Source: a virus
IMG/VR virus record: IMGVR_UViG_3300031963_000016
Coordinates: 1 to 64,000 of that record
Length of the DNA: 64,000 bases
Direction: 5' to 3' (one strand)
Within the stretch, counting starts at the first letter, position 1, and every line of letters begins with the position of its first letter. Below the pieces are notes generated by a model that searched no databases, had not been told where the DNA came from, and saw only the letters and a list, made by a program, of their open reading frames with translations. Below are positions 24,935 through 31,672 of the stretch, in pieces. Both the position numbers and the translations under genes were made by a program.

Positions 24935-25026
24935 AGTGGGTTAGTTTAACGGTAAAACAGCGGATTTATATCCCGTGTGCAACAGATAATTGGCCAATAT
25001 GGGTTCGACTCCCATACCCACTACCA
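24935..25026 (+). tRNA. Unusual tRNA with long variable region, anticodon probably UAU
   Basis: Acceptor AGTGGGT/ACCCACT, short D-arm GTTT/AAAC, T-arm ATGGG-TTCGACT-CCCAT and encoded CCA are all sound. The anticodon arm is irregular: GCGGA / CCCGT leaves an A31-C39 mismatch and a loop TTTATAT, giving anticodon UAU (Ile, AUA codon). The variable region is about 22 bases, unlike any isoleucine tRNA. Could be a degenerate or novel class II tRNA. Confidence 0.6.
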
Positions 25027-25031
25027 GATAT

Positions 25032-25113
25032 GCCCCTGTGGACAAATTGGTAAAGTCACCTCTCTCAAACAGAGGAGTATGATATCTCCGTTCGAATCGG
25101 AGCAGGGGCACCA
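25032..25113 (+). tRNA. tRNA-Leu (CAA)
   Basis: Acceptor GCCCCTG/CAGGGGC, anticodon arm CCTCT-CTCAAAC-AGAGG, long variable arm, encoded CCA. Confidence 0.9.
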
Positions 25114-25114
25114 G

Positions 25115-25143
25115 TTGACATGCAAGATTGTTTGTGGTATAAT
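25115..25143 (+). promoter_or_regulatory. Sigma70 promoter inside the tRNA array (TTGACA-17-TATAAT)
   Basis: Full-consensus -35 and -10 with a 17-bp spacer, beginning 1 bp after the CCA of tRNA-Leu(CAA) and ending 9 bp before tRNA-Leu(UAA). Confidence 0.9.
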
Positions 25144-25152
25144 AGTGTTATT

Positions 25153-25235
25153 GCGAGTGTGGTGAAATTGGTAAACACAGGAGACTTAAAATCTCCCGCT
25201 TCGGCTTGTCGGTTCGAGTCCGACCATTCGCACCA
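25153..25235 (+). tRNA. tRNA-Leu (UAA)
   Basis: Acceptor GCGAGTG/CATTCGC, anticodon arm GGAGA-CTTAAAA-TCTCC, variable arm CGCTTCGGCTTG, encoded CCA. Confidence 0.93.
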
Positions 25236-25236
25236 T

Positions 25237-25311
25237 ATCCCCATAGTATAATGGATAATACAGTAGTCTTCTAAACTACGAATAGAGGTTCGATTCCTCT
25301 TGGGGGTGCCA
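25237..25311 (+). tRNA. tRNA-Arg (UCU)
   Basis: Acceptor ATCCCCA/TGGGGGT, anticodon arm GTAGT-CTTCTAA-ACTAC, discriminator G, encoded CCA. Confidence 0.92.
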
Positions 25312-25318
25312 AAAATTT

Positions 25319-25395
<77 letters not shown>

Positions 25396-25400
25396 AATAT

Positions 25401-25475
25401 GCACAGGTGACTGAATGGTAAGGTAGCAGTCTGCAAAACTGATGTTCGTGGGTTCGATTCCCACCCTGTGCTCCA
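25401..25475 (+). tRNA. tRNA-Cys (GCA)
   Basis: Acceptor GCACAGG/CCTGTGC, anticodon loop CTGCAAA, discriminator U as expected for cysteine, encoded CCA. Confidence 0.93.
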
Positions 25476-25491
25476 AGTTGCAAAACAGTTG

Positions 25492-25520
25492 TTGTCTTGC
25501 AAGATTAGTTGTAGTATAAT
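25492..25520 (+). promoter_or_regulatory. Sigma70-type promoter (TTGTCT-17-TATAAT)
   Basis: -35 at 25492-25497, -10 at 25515-25520, 17-bp spacer. It starts transcription about 130 bp upstream of tRNA-Glu, through a segment with no gene. Confidence 0.88.
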
Positions 25521-25526
25521 AGTTTA

Positions 25527-25655
25527 TTCAAAAGTCCTCTCTAAGTCGTGTGTGAATTCATACGCCTGAGGCAAGCGTGGCATAGGATGTTGCAATTCGC
25601 CTACACACCTCCCATGCAAGCAAGTTTGGTAGTTCTTGATAAAAACTGCCACTAT
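25527..25655 (+). ncRNA. Putative structured leader or small RNA
   Basis: Non-coding stretch between the promoter at 25492 and tRNA-Glu. GTGTGTG near 25549 can pair with CTACACAC near 25599, enclosing an ACGC/GCGT hairpin; a second hairpin, TGGTAGTT 25627-25634 / AACTGCCA 25644-25651, abuts the tRNA. No convincing reading frame. Resembles no RNA family I recognise. Confidence 0.45.
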
Positions 25656-25730
25656 GCACGATTCGTCTATCGGTTAGGACACTGCCCTTTCACGGCAGGA
25701 AGAGGAGTTCGATTCTCCTATCGTGTACCA
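25656..25730 (+). tRNA. tRNA-Glu (UUC)
   Basis: Acceptor GCACGAT/ATCGTGT, anticodon arm CTGCC-CTTTCAC-GGCAG, near identical to bacterial tRNA-Glu in the D and anticodon arms, encoded CCA. Confidence 0.94.
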
Positions 25731-25731
25731 T

Positions 25732-25817
25732 GGGTTGTGAGAAGCATTGGTGACTTCAGCAGACTGTAAATCTGTCGCCTTATGGCATACGGGGTTCGAT
25801 TCCCTGACAACCCACCA
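25732..25817 (+). tRNA. tRNA-Tyr (GUA)
   Basis: Class II: acceptor GGGTTGT/ACAACCC, anticodon arm GCAGA-CTGTAAA-TCTGT, variable arm CGCCTTATGGCATA, encoded CCA. Confidence 0.93.
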
Positions 25818-25825
25818 GAATTTAA

Positions 25826-25902
25826 GGTGCGTTAGTTCAGTTGGTTAGAATACTTGCCTGTCACGCAAGTGGTCAGGGGTTCGAGTCCCCTACGCATCGC
25901 CA
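25826..25902 (+). tRNA. tRNA-Asp (GUC)
   Basis: Acceptor GGTGCGT/ACGCATC, anticodon arm CTTGC-CTGTCAC-GCAAG, discriminator G, encoded CCA. Confidence 0.94.
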
Positions 25903-25905
25903 GTT

Positions 25906-25979
25906 TGCGGAGTAGAGAAATGGTATCTCGAGAGTTTCATATGCTCTAGTTGATGGTTCGATTCCGTCCTCCGCTACCA
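25906..25979 (+). tRNA. tRNA with CAU anticodon and U1xU72 mismatch
   Basis: Acceptor TGCGGAG/CTCCGCT leaves the first pair (U1, U72) unpaired, as in bacterial initiator tRNAs, but the anticodon stem AGAGT/GCTCT lacks the three G-C pairs typical of initiators. Loop TTCATAT, encoded CCA. Confidence 0.82.
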
Positions 25980-26191
25980 AACGTGCCAGCGTTACTGGCT
26001 AGTGTGATCCGCACGACGAGAAGCAGATTGACAACTGCAGGATGGTTCTCCCTTTGAATGGGGCATGAGTAAAATCATGGGTCGACCTAACCAGCGTTGG
26101 CAACACGAGAGTCCTTGTGATGGCGAGTGGGTGGAAGGCATGTGTGATGGAGAAACTGGTGCGATGTACACAATCCAGAAGTAAACTGATG
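25980..26191 (+). other. Non-tRNA segment in the array, possibly structured RNA plus a small gene
   Basis: Contains a short hairpin GCCAG 25985-25989 / CTGGC 25995-25999, a two-part stem GAGAA-GCAG...CTGC...TTCTC at about 26018-26052, and the small reading frame at 26065-26184. No tRNA cloverleaf can be drawn. Confidence 0.4.
26065..26184 (+). CDS. Possible 39-residue protein inside the tRNA array
   Basis: Reads MSKIMGRPNQRWQHES... with two cysteines and a CDGE repeat (PCDGEW, MCDGET). Upstream GGGG 2 bp before the ATG is too close for a good ribosome site. Composition looks protein-like but evidence is slight. Confidence 0.35.
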   Translation: MSKIMGRPNQRWQHESPCDGEWVEGMCDGETGAMYTIQK

Positions 26192-26200
26192 TGCTATAAT
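26192..26200 (+). promoter_or_regulatory. Extended -10 promoter (TGC-TATAAT)
   Basis: TGCTATAAT at 26192-26200 with no clear -35; 24 bp upstream of tRNA-Leu(UAG). Confidence 0.6.
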
Positions 26201-26224
26201 TACCACGATCACAAGGAAGCATTT

Positions 26225-26307
26225 GCCCTGATGGTGGAATTGGTAGACACGCTGGTCTTAGAAGCCAGTGCTTAGGCGTGAGAGTTCGAGTCTCTCTTGG
26301 GGCACCA
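26225..26307 (+). tRNA. tRNA-Leu (UAG)
   Basis: Acceptor GCCCTGA/TTGGGGC, anticodon arm CTGGT-CTTAGAA-GCCAG, long variable arm, encoded CCA. Its 3' CACCA is also the start of the 17-bp inverted repeat described next. Confidence 0.92.
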
Positions 26308-26419
26308 TAATGAAATAGATTAACGAGAGCATCATACTCCTGCCAGAGAAGTATGCTCAAGTCGGTTGGCAGACTGAGCGGATACTATATTATCCCGTTT
26401 AGTCTATTTCATTATGGTG
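26303..26419 (+). ncRNA. Structured RNA closed by a perfect 17-bp inverted repeat
   Basis: CACCATAATGAAATAGA (26303-26319) pairs exactly with 26403-26419. Inside are GAGCAT, CTGCCA, ATGCTC, TGGCAG in that order, which can form two crossing stems (pseudoknot), an alternative GCTC-AGTC/GACT-GAGC hairpin, and GGATA-CTATAT-TATCC. The closing stem includes the CCA of tRNA-Leu and the first bases of the next tRNA. No reading frame explains it; family unknown. Confidence 0.6.
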
Positions 26420-26490
26420 ATGTAGTTCAGTGGTAGAACATCTGCTTCATACGCAGTCGGTCGGTGGCTCGATTCCACCCATCACCACCA
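26416..26490 (+). tRNA. tRNA with CAU anticodon (third)
   Basis: Acceptor GGTGATG/CATCACC, anticodon arm TCTGC-TTCATAC-GCAGT, T-loop CTCGATT (C at position 54), encoded CCA. One of three CAU tRNAs, presumably elongator Met, initiator Met and Ile2 in some order. Confidence 0.86.
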
Positions 26491-26509
26491 GATAAGTAGT
26501 AAAGAGTAT

Positions 26510-26584
26510 TCCGAGATAGCACAGCGGTAGTGCAGTTGACTGTTAATCAATTGGTCGTAGGTTCGATCCCTACTCTCGGAGCCA
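26510..26584 (+). tRNA. tRNA-Asn (GUU)
   Basis: Acceptor TCCGAGA/TCTCGGA, anticodon arm GTTGA-CTGTTAA-TCAAT, discriminator G, encoded CCA. Confidence 0.93.
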
Positions 26585-26589
26585 AATTT

Positions 26590-26663
26590 GCCCCATTAGC
26601 ATGAAGGTCGTGCAGTCGCCTTGTAAGCGACAGGTGATAGTTCAATTCTGTCATGGGGCACCA
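26590..26663 (+). tRNA. tRNA-Thr (UGU)
   Basis: Acceptor GCCCCAT/ATGGGGC, anticodon arm GTCGC-CTTGTAA-GCGAC, encoded CCA. Confidence 0.92.
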
Positions 26664-26670
26664 GTTTTAT

Positions 26671-26748
26671 CCGAGTGTAGCGCAGTCTGGTTAGCGCATC
26701 TGCTTTGGGAGCAGAGGGTCGTAGGTTCGAATCCTACTACTCGGACCA
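26671..26748 (+). tRNA. tRNA-Pro (UGG)
   Basis: Acceptor CCGAGTG/TACTCGG, anticodon arm TCTGC-TTTGGGA-GCAGA, encoded CCA. Confidence 0.92.
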
Positions 26749-26753
26749 AAATT

Positions 26754-26829
26754 GCTCCAGTAACTCAGCTGGTAGAGTAACTGATTAGTAATCAGTAAGT
26801 CGGGAGTTCGAATCTCTCCTGGAGCACCA
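26754..26829 (+). tRNA. tRNA-Thr (AGU)
   Basis: Acceptor GCTCCAG/CTGGAGC, anticodon arm ACTGA-TTAGTAA-TCAGT. A34 is rare in bacterial threonine tRNAs; it would read ACU, or more if modified to inosine. Encoded CCA. Confidence 0.85.
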
Positions 26830-26846
26830 TGATAAGGAAAACTAAA

Positions 26847-27044
26847 ATGTCAGACAATACACCTTTAACATTTAAAGAACAGTGGGAACAAAAGAAACTA
26901 CTTAAACGTGTTAAGAAGAAAGCGAAGAAAAATCTTCAAGCACAAGGATTTGGCAGAAGGGAAGCAACGAAACAAGTAAATGCTGCTTTAAATAGAATCT
27001 CTTCTAACAAACCTATTAAACGTGCAGCAGGTAGAGGTGGATAA
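26847..27044 (+). CDS. Small basic protein
   Basis: 65 residues, lysine/arginine-rich (KKLLKRVKKKAKKNL). ATG follows AAGG by 8 bp; an earlier ATG lies in the tRNA CCA and is less likely. Shares one base with the next gene. Likely nucleic-acid binding from charge only. Confidence 0.65.
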   Translation: MSDNTPLTFKEQWEQKKLLKRVKKKAKKNLQAQGFGRREATKQVNAALNRISSNKPIKRAAGRGG

Positions 27045-27268
27045 TGAGTGATGGTGGTAAAGGTAGCAAGCCAAGACCATTTTCAGTTGATCAAAAAACT
27101 TTTGATAATAACTGGGATGCTATTTTTGGTAAGAAAATAGATAATACAGGTGTGTTAAAAAATGAGTATCAAGATATTTTGTCAACAGAAGATTGTTTTG
27201 AAATCGAAGACAGAATCACTAGATATAATGAAGAAACTCAAGAAGTAAAGAAAGTAGTATCTCGATAG
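27044..27268 (+). CDS. Conserved small phage protein
   Basis: 74 residues beginning MSDGGKGSKPRPFSV and containing NNWDAIFGKK, a pattern I recall from T4-like phage small proteins of unknown role. Its last 10 bp, including the stop codon, lie inside the tRNA-Trp gene. Confidence 0.7.
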   Translation: MSDGGKGSKPRPFSVDQKTFDNNWDAIFGKKIDNTGVLKNEYQDILSTEDCFEIEDRITRYNEETQEVKKVVSR

Positions 27269-27332
27269 TGTAATGGCAGCATATCTGTCTCCAAAACAGC
27301 AGGTGGGGGTTCAAGTCCCTCTCGGGATGCCA
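27259..27332 (+). tRNA. tRNA-Trp (CCA)
   Basis: Acceptor ATCTCGA/TCGGGAT, anticodon arm TCTGT-CTCCAAA-ACAGC, discriminator G, encoded CCA. Overlaps the upstream protein gene by 10 bp. Confidence 0.9.
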
Positions 27333-27341
27333 GAAAATAAA

Positions 27342-27584
27342 ATGGAAACACTTGAACAATATATTCTATTAGAGAATAGATACCCACATGTCGCAAAGAA
27401 TATCAAATTATTCTGGGGATCTAGTTATCTTCCAGATTACATAACGAATCTTATGCTTGATACAAGAAATGGAAAAAGAAAAGGATTTCCACCAGATGAT
27501 GCGAAAGCATTGACAGACTTACTAAAAATACATGATGATGTGTATCCAAGATACATAAAATATGAAATATGGGATAACGAATAA
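27342..27584 (+). CDS. Hypothetical protein
   Basis: 80 residues from the ATG at 27342; an in-frame ATG at 27327 within tRNA-Trp is an alternative. Helical, aromatic (NIKLFWGSSYLPDYI), PPDDAKALTDLLKIHDDVYP. Phage family without known function. Confidence 0.65.
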   Translation: METLEQYILLENRYPHVAKNIKLFWGSSYLPDYITNLMLDTRNGKRKGFPPDDAKALTDLLKIHDDVYPRYIKYEIWDNE

Positions 27585-27585
27585 T

Positions 27586-27661
27586 GCGGGTGTAATTCAG
27601 TTGGTAGAATGTTTGCTTGCCAAGCAAAATGTCACGAGTTCGAGTCTCGTTACCCGCTCCA
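27586..27661 (+). tRNA. tRNA-Gly (GCC)
   Basis: Acceptor GCGGGTG/TACCCGC, anticodon arm TTTGC-TTGCCAA-GCAAA, discriminator U, encoded CCA. Confidence 0.93.
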
Positions 27662-27693
27662 AATAATTAACAAAAAGAAAGTGAGCATTTATC

Positions 27694-28176
27694 ATGAAAC
27701 CTATCGATATCGATGAAGTTAAAACATTCATCGAGGCGCAGAGTCCCGAGACAAAGATCTACATTGGTGGAGACTCAGAACGATTCTTGATAGGTAAAGA
27801 TTGGTATGCTGACTACACACTTGCCATCGTTGTTCATATCGATGGTAAACATGGATGTAAAATCTTTGGAGAAGTTCATCGTGAACGTGACTATGATCAA
27901 AAGAGAGATCGTCCTCGTATGCGTTTGATGAATGAGGTTTACAAAATCGCAGAGTTATATCTTAAGATGCAAGATGTGCTAGAAAGTCGCAATGTTGAAG
28001 TTCATTTGGATATTAATCCAGATGAGAAGTATGGAAGTTCTTGTGTAGTACAAGAGGCAGTTGGTTATATTCGTGGTATGTGTAATGTTGTGCCAATGGT
28101 TAAACCAAGAGCATTCGCTGCGTCATATTGTGCAGATAGATTAAAACATATTATGGCAGAAAGAAAAGTTGCATAA
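27694..28176 (+). CDS. RNase H-like protein (DUF458/YkuK family)
   Basis: 160 residues. IYIGGDSERF at the N-terminus, HREREYD-like HRERDYD, a central helix MRLMNEVYKIAEL and VHLDINPDEKYGSS give the RNase H-like fold of the YkuK/DUF458 group, acidic residues D27 and D110-region being candidate metal ligands. Role in phages unknown. Stop and next start overlap by one base. Confidence 0.75.
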   Translation: MKPIDIDEVKTFIEAQSPETKIYIGGDSERFLIGKDWYADYTLAIVVHIDGKHGCKIFGEVHRERDYDQKRDRPRMRLMNEVYKIAELYLKMQDVLESRNVEVHLDINPDEKYGSSCVVQEAVGYIRGMCNVVPMVKPRAFAASYCADRLKHIMAERKVA

Positions 28177-29033
28177 TGATTCCAAAAATAATTCATCAGA
28201 TAATGCCACGAGACAAATCAAAGTGGCATCCAATCTGGAAAAGATGTCATCCATCTTGGAAAGTTCAGTTTCTTGACGATGAATTTGAGTACAAGATTTG
28301 GTATGATGATGAATTACATAAAATTATAGAGGAGTCTTATCCACAATATCTGGAAATGTTCAATGCATTTCCAAGACACATTCTTAAAATTGATTTTGCT
28401 CGATTTTGTATTCTGCATAAGTACGGAGGTATCTATGCAGATTTAGACATTTATTGCTATAAGAATTTTTATAAACATCTAAAAGATTTTGATGTTTATC
28501 TAATTGGTTCTGCTGTTCCACAAGACAGATCTGTAGAAAATGCATTGATGATATCGAAACCGAATTGTAGTTTCTTTGTAGAGTGTATGGAAGAAACTAA
28601 AAAACAATTTCTAAATTTTAAAAATGATATAGATTTTTCAAAACATTTAAACATAACAGAATTTGATCATAAAGCATATACTAGTTTTATCGGTAACACA
28701 ACTGGTATTTACATGGTATCCAATATCTATGAGAAATTAAAAAATAATCCTAGTTTGAAGATTGGAATTTTAAATTCCATGCTGTTTCAACCACCACCAT
28801 CATACTATGACACAAACTTAATGACTAAACATATGTGTAGTAATTGGTGGGGAAATGAAGAGATAGAATTAGCAGAGCATTTGTTTGAGACTAAATACGA
28901 TGATGTGGAAGCAAAAACCAGAGATGATTTCGTCGGAGTTTTCTATTCTAGAGGTAAATTAGAAGGATTAGTGTCAATAGAAGATTTTGATTTTTACACC
29001 AATTATTATATTGAAGAGGTAACAGATGACTGA
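28176..29033 (+). CDS. GT32-type glycosyltransferase
   Basis: 285 residues. IPKIIHQIMP at the start and ILKIDFARFCILHKYGGIYADLDIYCY (DxD nucleotide-sugar/metal site) are diagnostic for the OCH1/GT32 family, which transfers a sugar from a nucleotide sugar. It could decorate host surface glycans to block superinfection or modify virion proteins. Overlaps the cupin gene by 8 bp. Confidence 0.9.
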   Translation: MIPKIIHQIMPRDKSKWHPIWKRCHPSWKVQFLDDEFEYKIWYDDELHKIIEESYPQYLEMFNAFPRHILKIDFARFCILHKYGGIYADLDIYCYKNFYKHLKDFDVYLIGSAVPQDRSVENALMISKPNCSFFVECMEETKKQFLNFKNDIDFSKHLNITEFDHKAYTSFIGNTTGIYMVSNIYEKLKNNPSLKIGILNSMLFQPPPSYYDTNLMTKHMCSNWWGNEEIELAEHLFETKYDDVEAKTRDDFVGVFYSRGKLEGLVSIEDFDFYTNYYIEEVTDD

Positions 29034-29478
29034 ACCCAATCGCCCAGAAGTAAAGATTTTAGCAGTTAGTAACGTATATACTCGATTGATGCATTTTAAG
29101 AAAAAAGGTGATTTTGAGTTGGGGCATTATCATACTTACGACCACGGAACATTGTTGTCTTCTGGTAAACTACTGGTAGAAATGTTCGATAAGGAAAACA
29201 ATTTAGTTGGAGCTAAAGAATTTACTGCACCAAGTTTTATTATGGTGAAGAAAAACAATACTCATAAATTAACAGCACTAGAGGATAATACTATCGCTGG
29301 ATGTATCCATGCTCTTAGAACTATTGATGACGAGATCGTAGATCCAGAATTTATTATTGAAGAAACTGAATTGGCTGACGATATTAGAGTGACACCACAT
29401 TTACCTAGAATAGCTGATGTGTATAAAGATAAAGGTATTGAGTTTGTTCCCTTAACTAAAATGAAATCTGATGAATAA
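29026..29478 (+). CDS. Cupin-like protein
   Basis: 150 residues. Histidine-rich GHYHTYDHGTLLSSGKLLVE and SFIMVKKNNTHKLTAL look like the two cupin motifs (small metal-binding beta barrel). Common in T4-like phages next to oxygenase and glycosyltransferase genes; possible sugar or amino-acid modification role. Confidence 0.65.
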   Translation: MTEPNRPEVKILAVSNVYTRLMHFKKKGDFELGHYHTYDHGTLLSSGKLLVEMFDKENNLVGAKEFTAPSFIMVKKNNTHKLTALEDNTIAGCIHALRTIDDEIVDPEFIIEETELADDIRVTPHLPRIADVYKDKGIEFVPLTKMKSDE

Positions 29479-30148
29479 TATATTAGCATTCAAAAGTTTT
29501 TCTCCATTTTTACCTGAGATAGAAATACCTGTTTACATTTCTACATTAGAAGAAAAATATTTAGAAAAACTTTTACAATTTTGTTTGAATAAAATTCCTA
29601 GTATATTTAAAGAAACTGATGAGAATTTAATACCACCTGGAAAAACATCTCCTCCACCTGCTCATTGGTTAACTAATAGAGGTTGGCAATACAATATTCT
29701 TGATAATCAAGACGAATCAATTGTTTATTTAAAACAACACATATTAAAATCTTATCATGAGTATTGTGAAGATAATGATGTTACACCAGAAAAAATTTAT
29801 GCGCATGGATGGTTAAATGAATGTCCTACTGGAACAAAAATTCACCCTCATAATCATGAACATGTTTTAGACGGAAATAATCCTCTGGAACTTTCTTATC
29901 TTTCTGGAAATGTTTGCATTCGTACTAAAAATACTGTGACTAATTTTAAAAGTCCATTTGTAAATATGTGGGCTCCGATTAACAATGAGAGTGGAAAGGT
30001 ATATATTTTCCCATCTTATGTGACACATTCGACTTCAGAGAATAACGAAGAAGAAACAAGGATCACTTTAGCGTTCGACTTAATAACAGAATACATATAT
30101 AACCTAAATTCGGATCATTATAATGGCACTTTTTGCGAGTTAAAATAA
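29471..30148 (+). CDS. 2OG-Fe(II) oxygenase
   Basis: 225 residues. TKIHPHNHEHVL (H-x-H/D), LSYLSGNVCIRTK, and GKVYIFPSYVTHSTSENNEEETRITLAFDL (distal His and 2OG-binding Arg) match the putative 2OG-Fe(II) oxygenase family frequent in aquatic phages. Substrate unknown. Overlaps the cupin gene by 8 bp. Confidence 0.85.
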   Translation: MNNILAFKSFSPFLPEIEIPVYISTLEEKYLEKLLQFCLNKIPSIFKETDENLIPPGKTSPPPAHWLTNRGWQYNILDNQDESIVYLKQHILKSYHEYCEDNDVTPEKIYAHGWLNECPTGTKIHPHNHEHVLDGNNPLELSYLSGNVCIRTKNTVTNFKSPFVNMWAPINNESGKVYIFPSYVTHSTSENNEEETRITLAFDLITEYIYNLNSDHYNGTFCELK

Positions 30149-30151
30149 TAG

Positions 30152-30158
30152 ATAAATA
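30152..30158 (+). promoter_or_regulatory. Late-promoter-like motif ATAAATA
   Basis: GATAAATATAT just upstream of tRNA-Gly(UCC), matching the TATAAATA core of T4 late promoters. Confidence 0.45.
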
Positions 30159-30161
30159 TAT

Positions 30162-30237
30162 GCGGATATGGTGTTAACGGTAGCATGACTGCCTTCCAAG
30201 CAGACGGAGAGGAGTTCGAATCTCCCTATCCGCTCCA
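30162..30237 (+). tRNA. tRNA-Gly (UCC)
   Basis: Acceptor GCGGATA/TATCCGC, anticodon arm ACTGC-CTTCCAA-GCAGA, discriminator U, encoded CCA. Last tRNA of the window. Confidence 0.93.
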
Positions 30238-30259
30238 ATCATAAATCAAGGAGAAAGTA

Positions 30260-30553
30260 ATGGCATTTACACATAAAACAGTAACAGAATGGAATGTTAG
30301 TGCTCAAGAGCAAAGAGCTATTCCAGAGTTAATGGAAGAAAGAACAGAGTGGCTTAAACAAGCAGTTGAAGATGGAAAAACAGATACTGTAATAGGAACT
30401 GCGTTAAGTGATGATGAGGATGGTTCTGCTCAAAATGCGATAGGAGAAAGAGTTTGGAATAATCAAACTTCTGCTCAGAGTTGGAAAACTTTTGTTGAAG
30501 AACTTGCAACAAAGCACAATAAACAGGTTACTGTAACTATTTCTGAACTTTAA
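30260..30553 (+). CDS. Acidic hypothetical protein
   Basis: 97 residues with a GGAG site. Acidic, Gln/Thr-rich (VTEWNVSAQEQRAIPELMEERTEW), no membrane segment. It starts the unit leading to the putative adhesin, so a virion component is possible. Not recognised. Confidence 0.65.
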   Translation: MAFTHKTVTEWNVSAQEQRAIPELMEERTEWLKQAVEDGKTDTVIGTALSDDEDGSAQNAIGERVWNNQTSAQSWKTFVEELATKHNKQVTVTISEL

Positions 30554-30569
30554 TTATCATGATTTTGTT

Positions 30570-31313
30570 ATGTTTATTTTTAAAAGAAATAAAGTAGTTT
30601 TGGATACGTTCACAGATAATGTGAACGTATTTCATTATGCAAAACCTGAAAAGGCAATTCGTTATTTCCCTGAGTGGTGGAAAACTATTCCAGTAAAAAC
30701 TCAGTCTTTAACACCATATGGTTTACAATATGATATTGATACAATGGCTAGTTGTCCTGGTTTTATTGATCATTTTAAGAATAGTATTGTGTTACCTTTA
30801 TGGTCTGATCTTATTATTGAGACTAGTGATAACGGAGATTACAAATATAAGTACGCAGATGATTCTAGTCCACCAATTGTTTCTCATTCAGATAAACAAT
30901 ATGGATTTTTTTTTCAGGATAAAATACATCTAAAAATTTGTTATCCTTGGTTATTTCAAGAAAAAACTGGGATTAATTTTGTTTGTGTAGAACCAACTTG
31001 GAATCTTTTAAATAAAGAGTTCCCAGGTAAAATCTTACCAGGAACAGTACAGTACCAAATGAATGTTAGTGGTAACATTAACATGTTTTTCCCAAAGATA
31101 AATAATAGAATAAAACTAGAATTTGGTACTCCGCTTTATCAATTGTTTCCTCAAAGTGAAAAAGATATTGAAATAAAAACTCATTTAGTTAGTAGCGAGG
31201 AATATAAAAATTTGAATAAGATATCCAGTTACAGATTTAAGTTTAATAAAAATTATTCTTTTAAAAAGAAAACTTTTGGCACTTGCCCTTTTAACTCTAT
31301 TTTGAAAAAATGA
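30570..31313 (+). CDS. Phage protein, paralogue of the 19065 gene
   Basis: 247 residues. Shares with the 19065 protein the MASCPGFIDHFKNSIVLPLW segment (cf. CPAF..YKNTFVIK) and FGTPLYQLFP (cf. GDPLFYIRF). Also EPTWN motif. Family seen in T4-like phages, function unknown; possibly structural because it leads into the adhesin genes. Confidence 0.72.
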   Translation: MFIFKRNKVVLDTFTDNVNVFHYAKPEKAIRYFPEWWKTIPVKTQSLTPYGLQYDIDTMASCPGFIDHFKNSIVLPLWSDLIIETSDNGDYKYKYADDSSPPIVSHSDKQYGFFFQDKIHLKICYPWLFQEKTGINFVCVEPTWNLLNKEFPGKILPGTVQYQMNVSGNINMFFPKINNRIKLEFGTPLYQLFPQSEKDIEIKTHLVSSEEYKNLNKISSYRFKFNKNYSFKKKTFGTCPFNSILKK

Positions 31314-31660
31314 AAGATATAAGGTTTAATACAACTAGCGGATTTATTGAATCAATTGGTAGAAGTTCTACATCATTAGAATTTATTGAATGGTGGGGGA
31401 AGGAAGGAATGCAATTTGATTTTTATAATCCTATGGATGACGAGGTTAAGACTATCTCTTTAACAAAAGATGAGATTCATGCTCTCGTCACAGCAACTAT
31501 AGCCTCTAACTTTGTTGATGTTGATTCTGCTAAAAAAGATGCGGAAGAAATGAAAGTCGAATCTGATAAAAGAAGAGAAGAGTATGAAAAGAATAAAAAC
31601 CTAGCTCTTTTACCAGACCAAATAACTGGTCTAGGAAACTTAGATAGATTAAACTTTTAA
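31310..31660 (+). CDS. Hypothetical protein
   Basis: 116 residues. Beta-rich N-terminal half with FNTTSGFIESIGRSS, then a helical charged segment (AKKDAEEMKVESDKRREEYEKN). Overlaps the previous gene by 4 bp. Could be a tail-fibre accessory by position. Confidence 0.65.
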   Translation: MKDIRFNTTSGFIESIGRSSTSLEFIEWWGKEGMQFDFYNPMDDEVKTISLTKDEIHALVTATIASNFVDVDSAKKDAEEMKVESDKRREEYEKNKNLALLPDQITGLGNLDRLNF

Positions 31661-31672
31661 CTAGAGGAATAA

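Noticed and set aside
26027-26064. TTGACA as a promoter -35
   Set aside because: No -10 hexamer at 16-18 bp.
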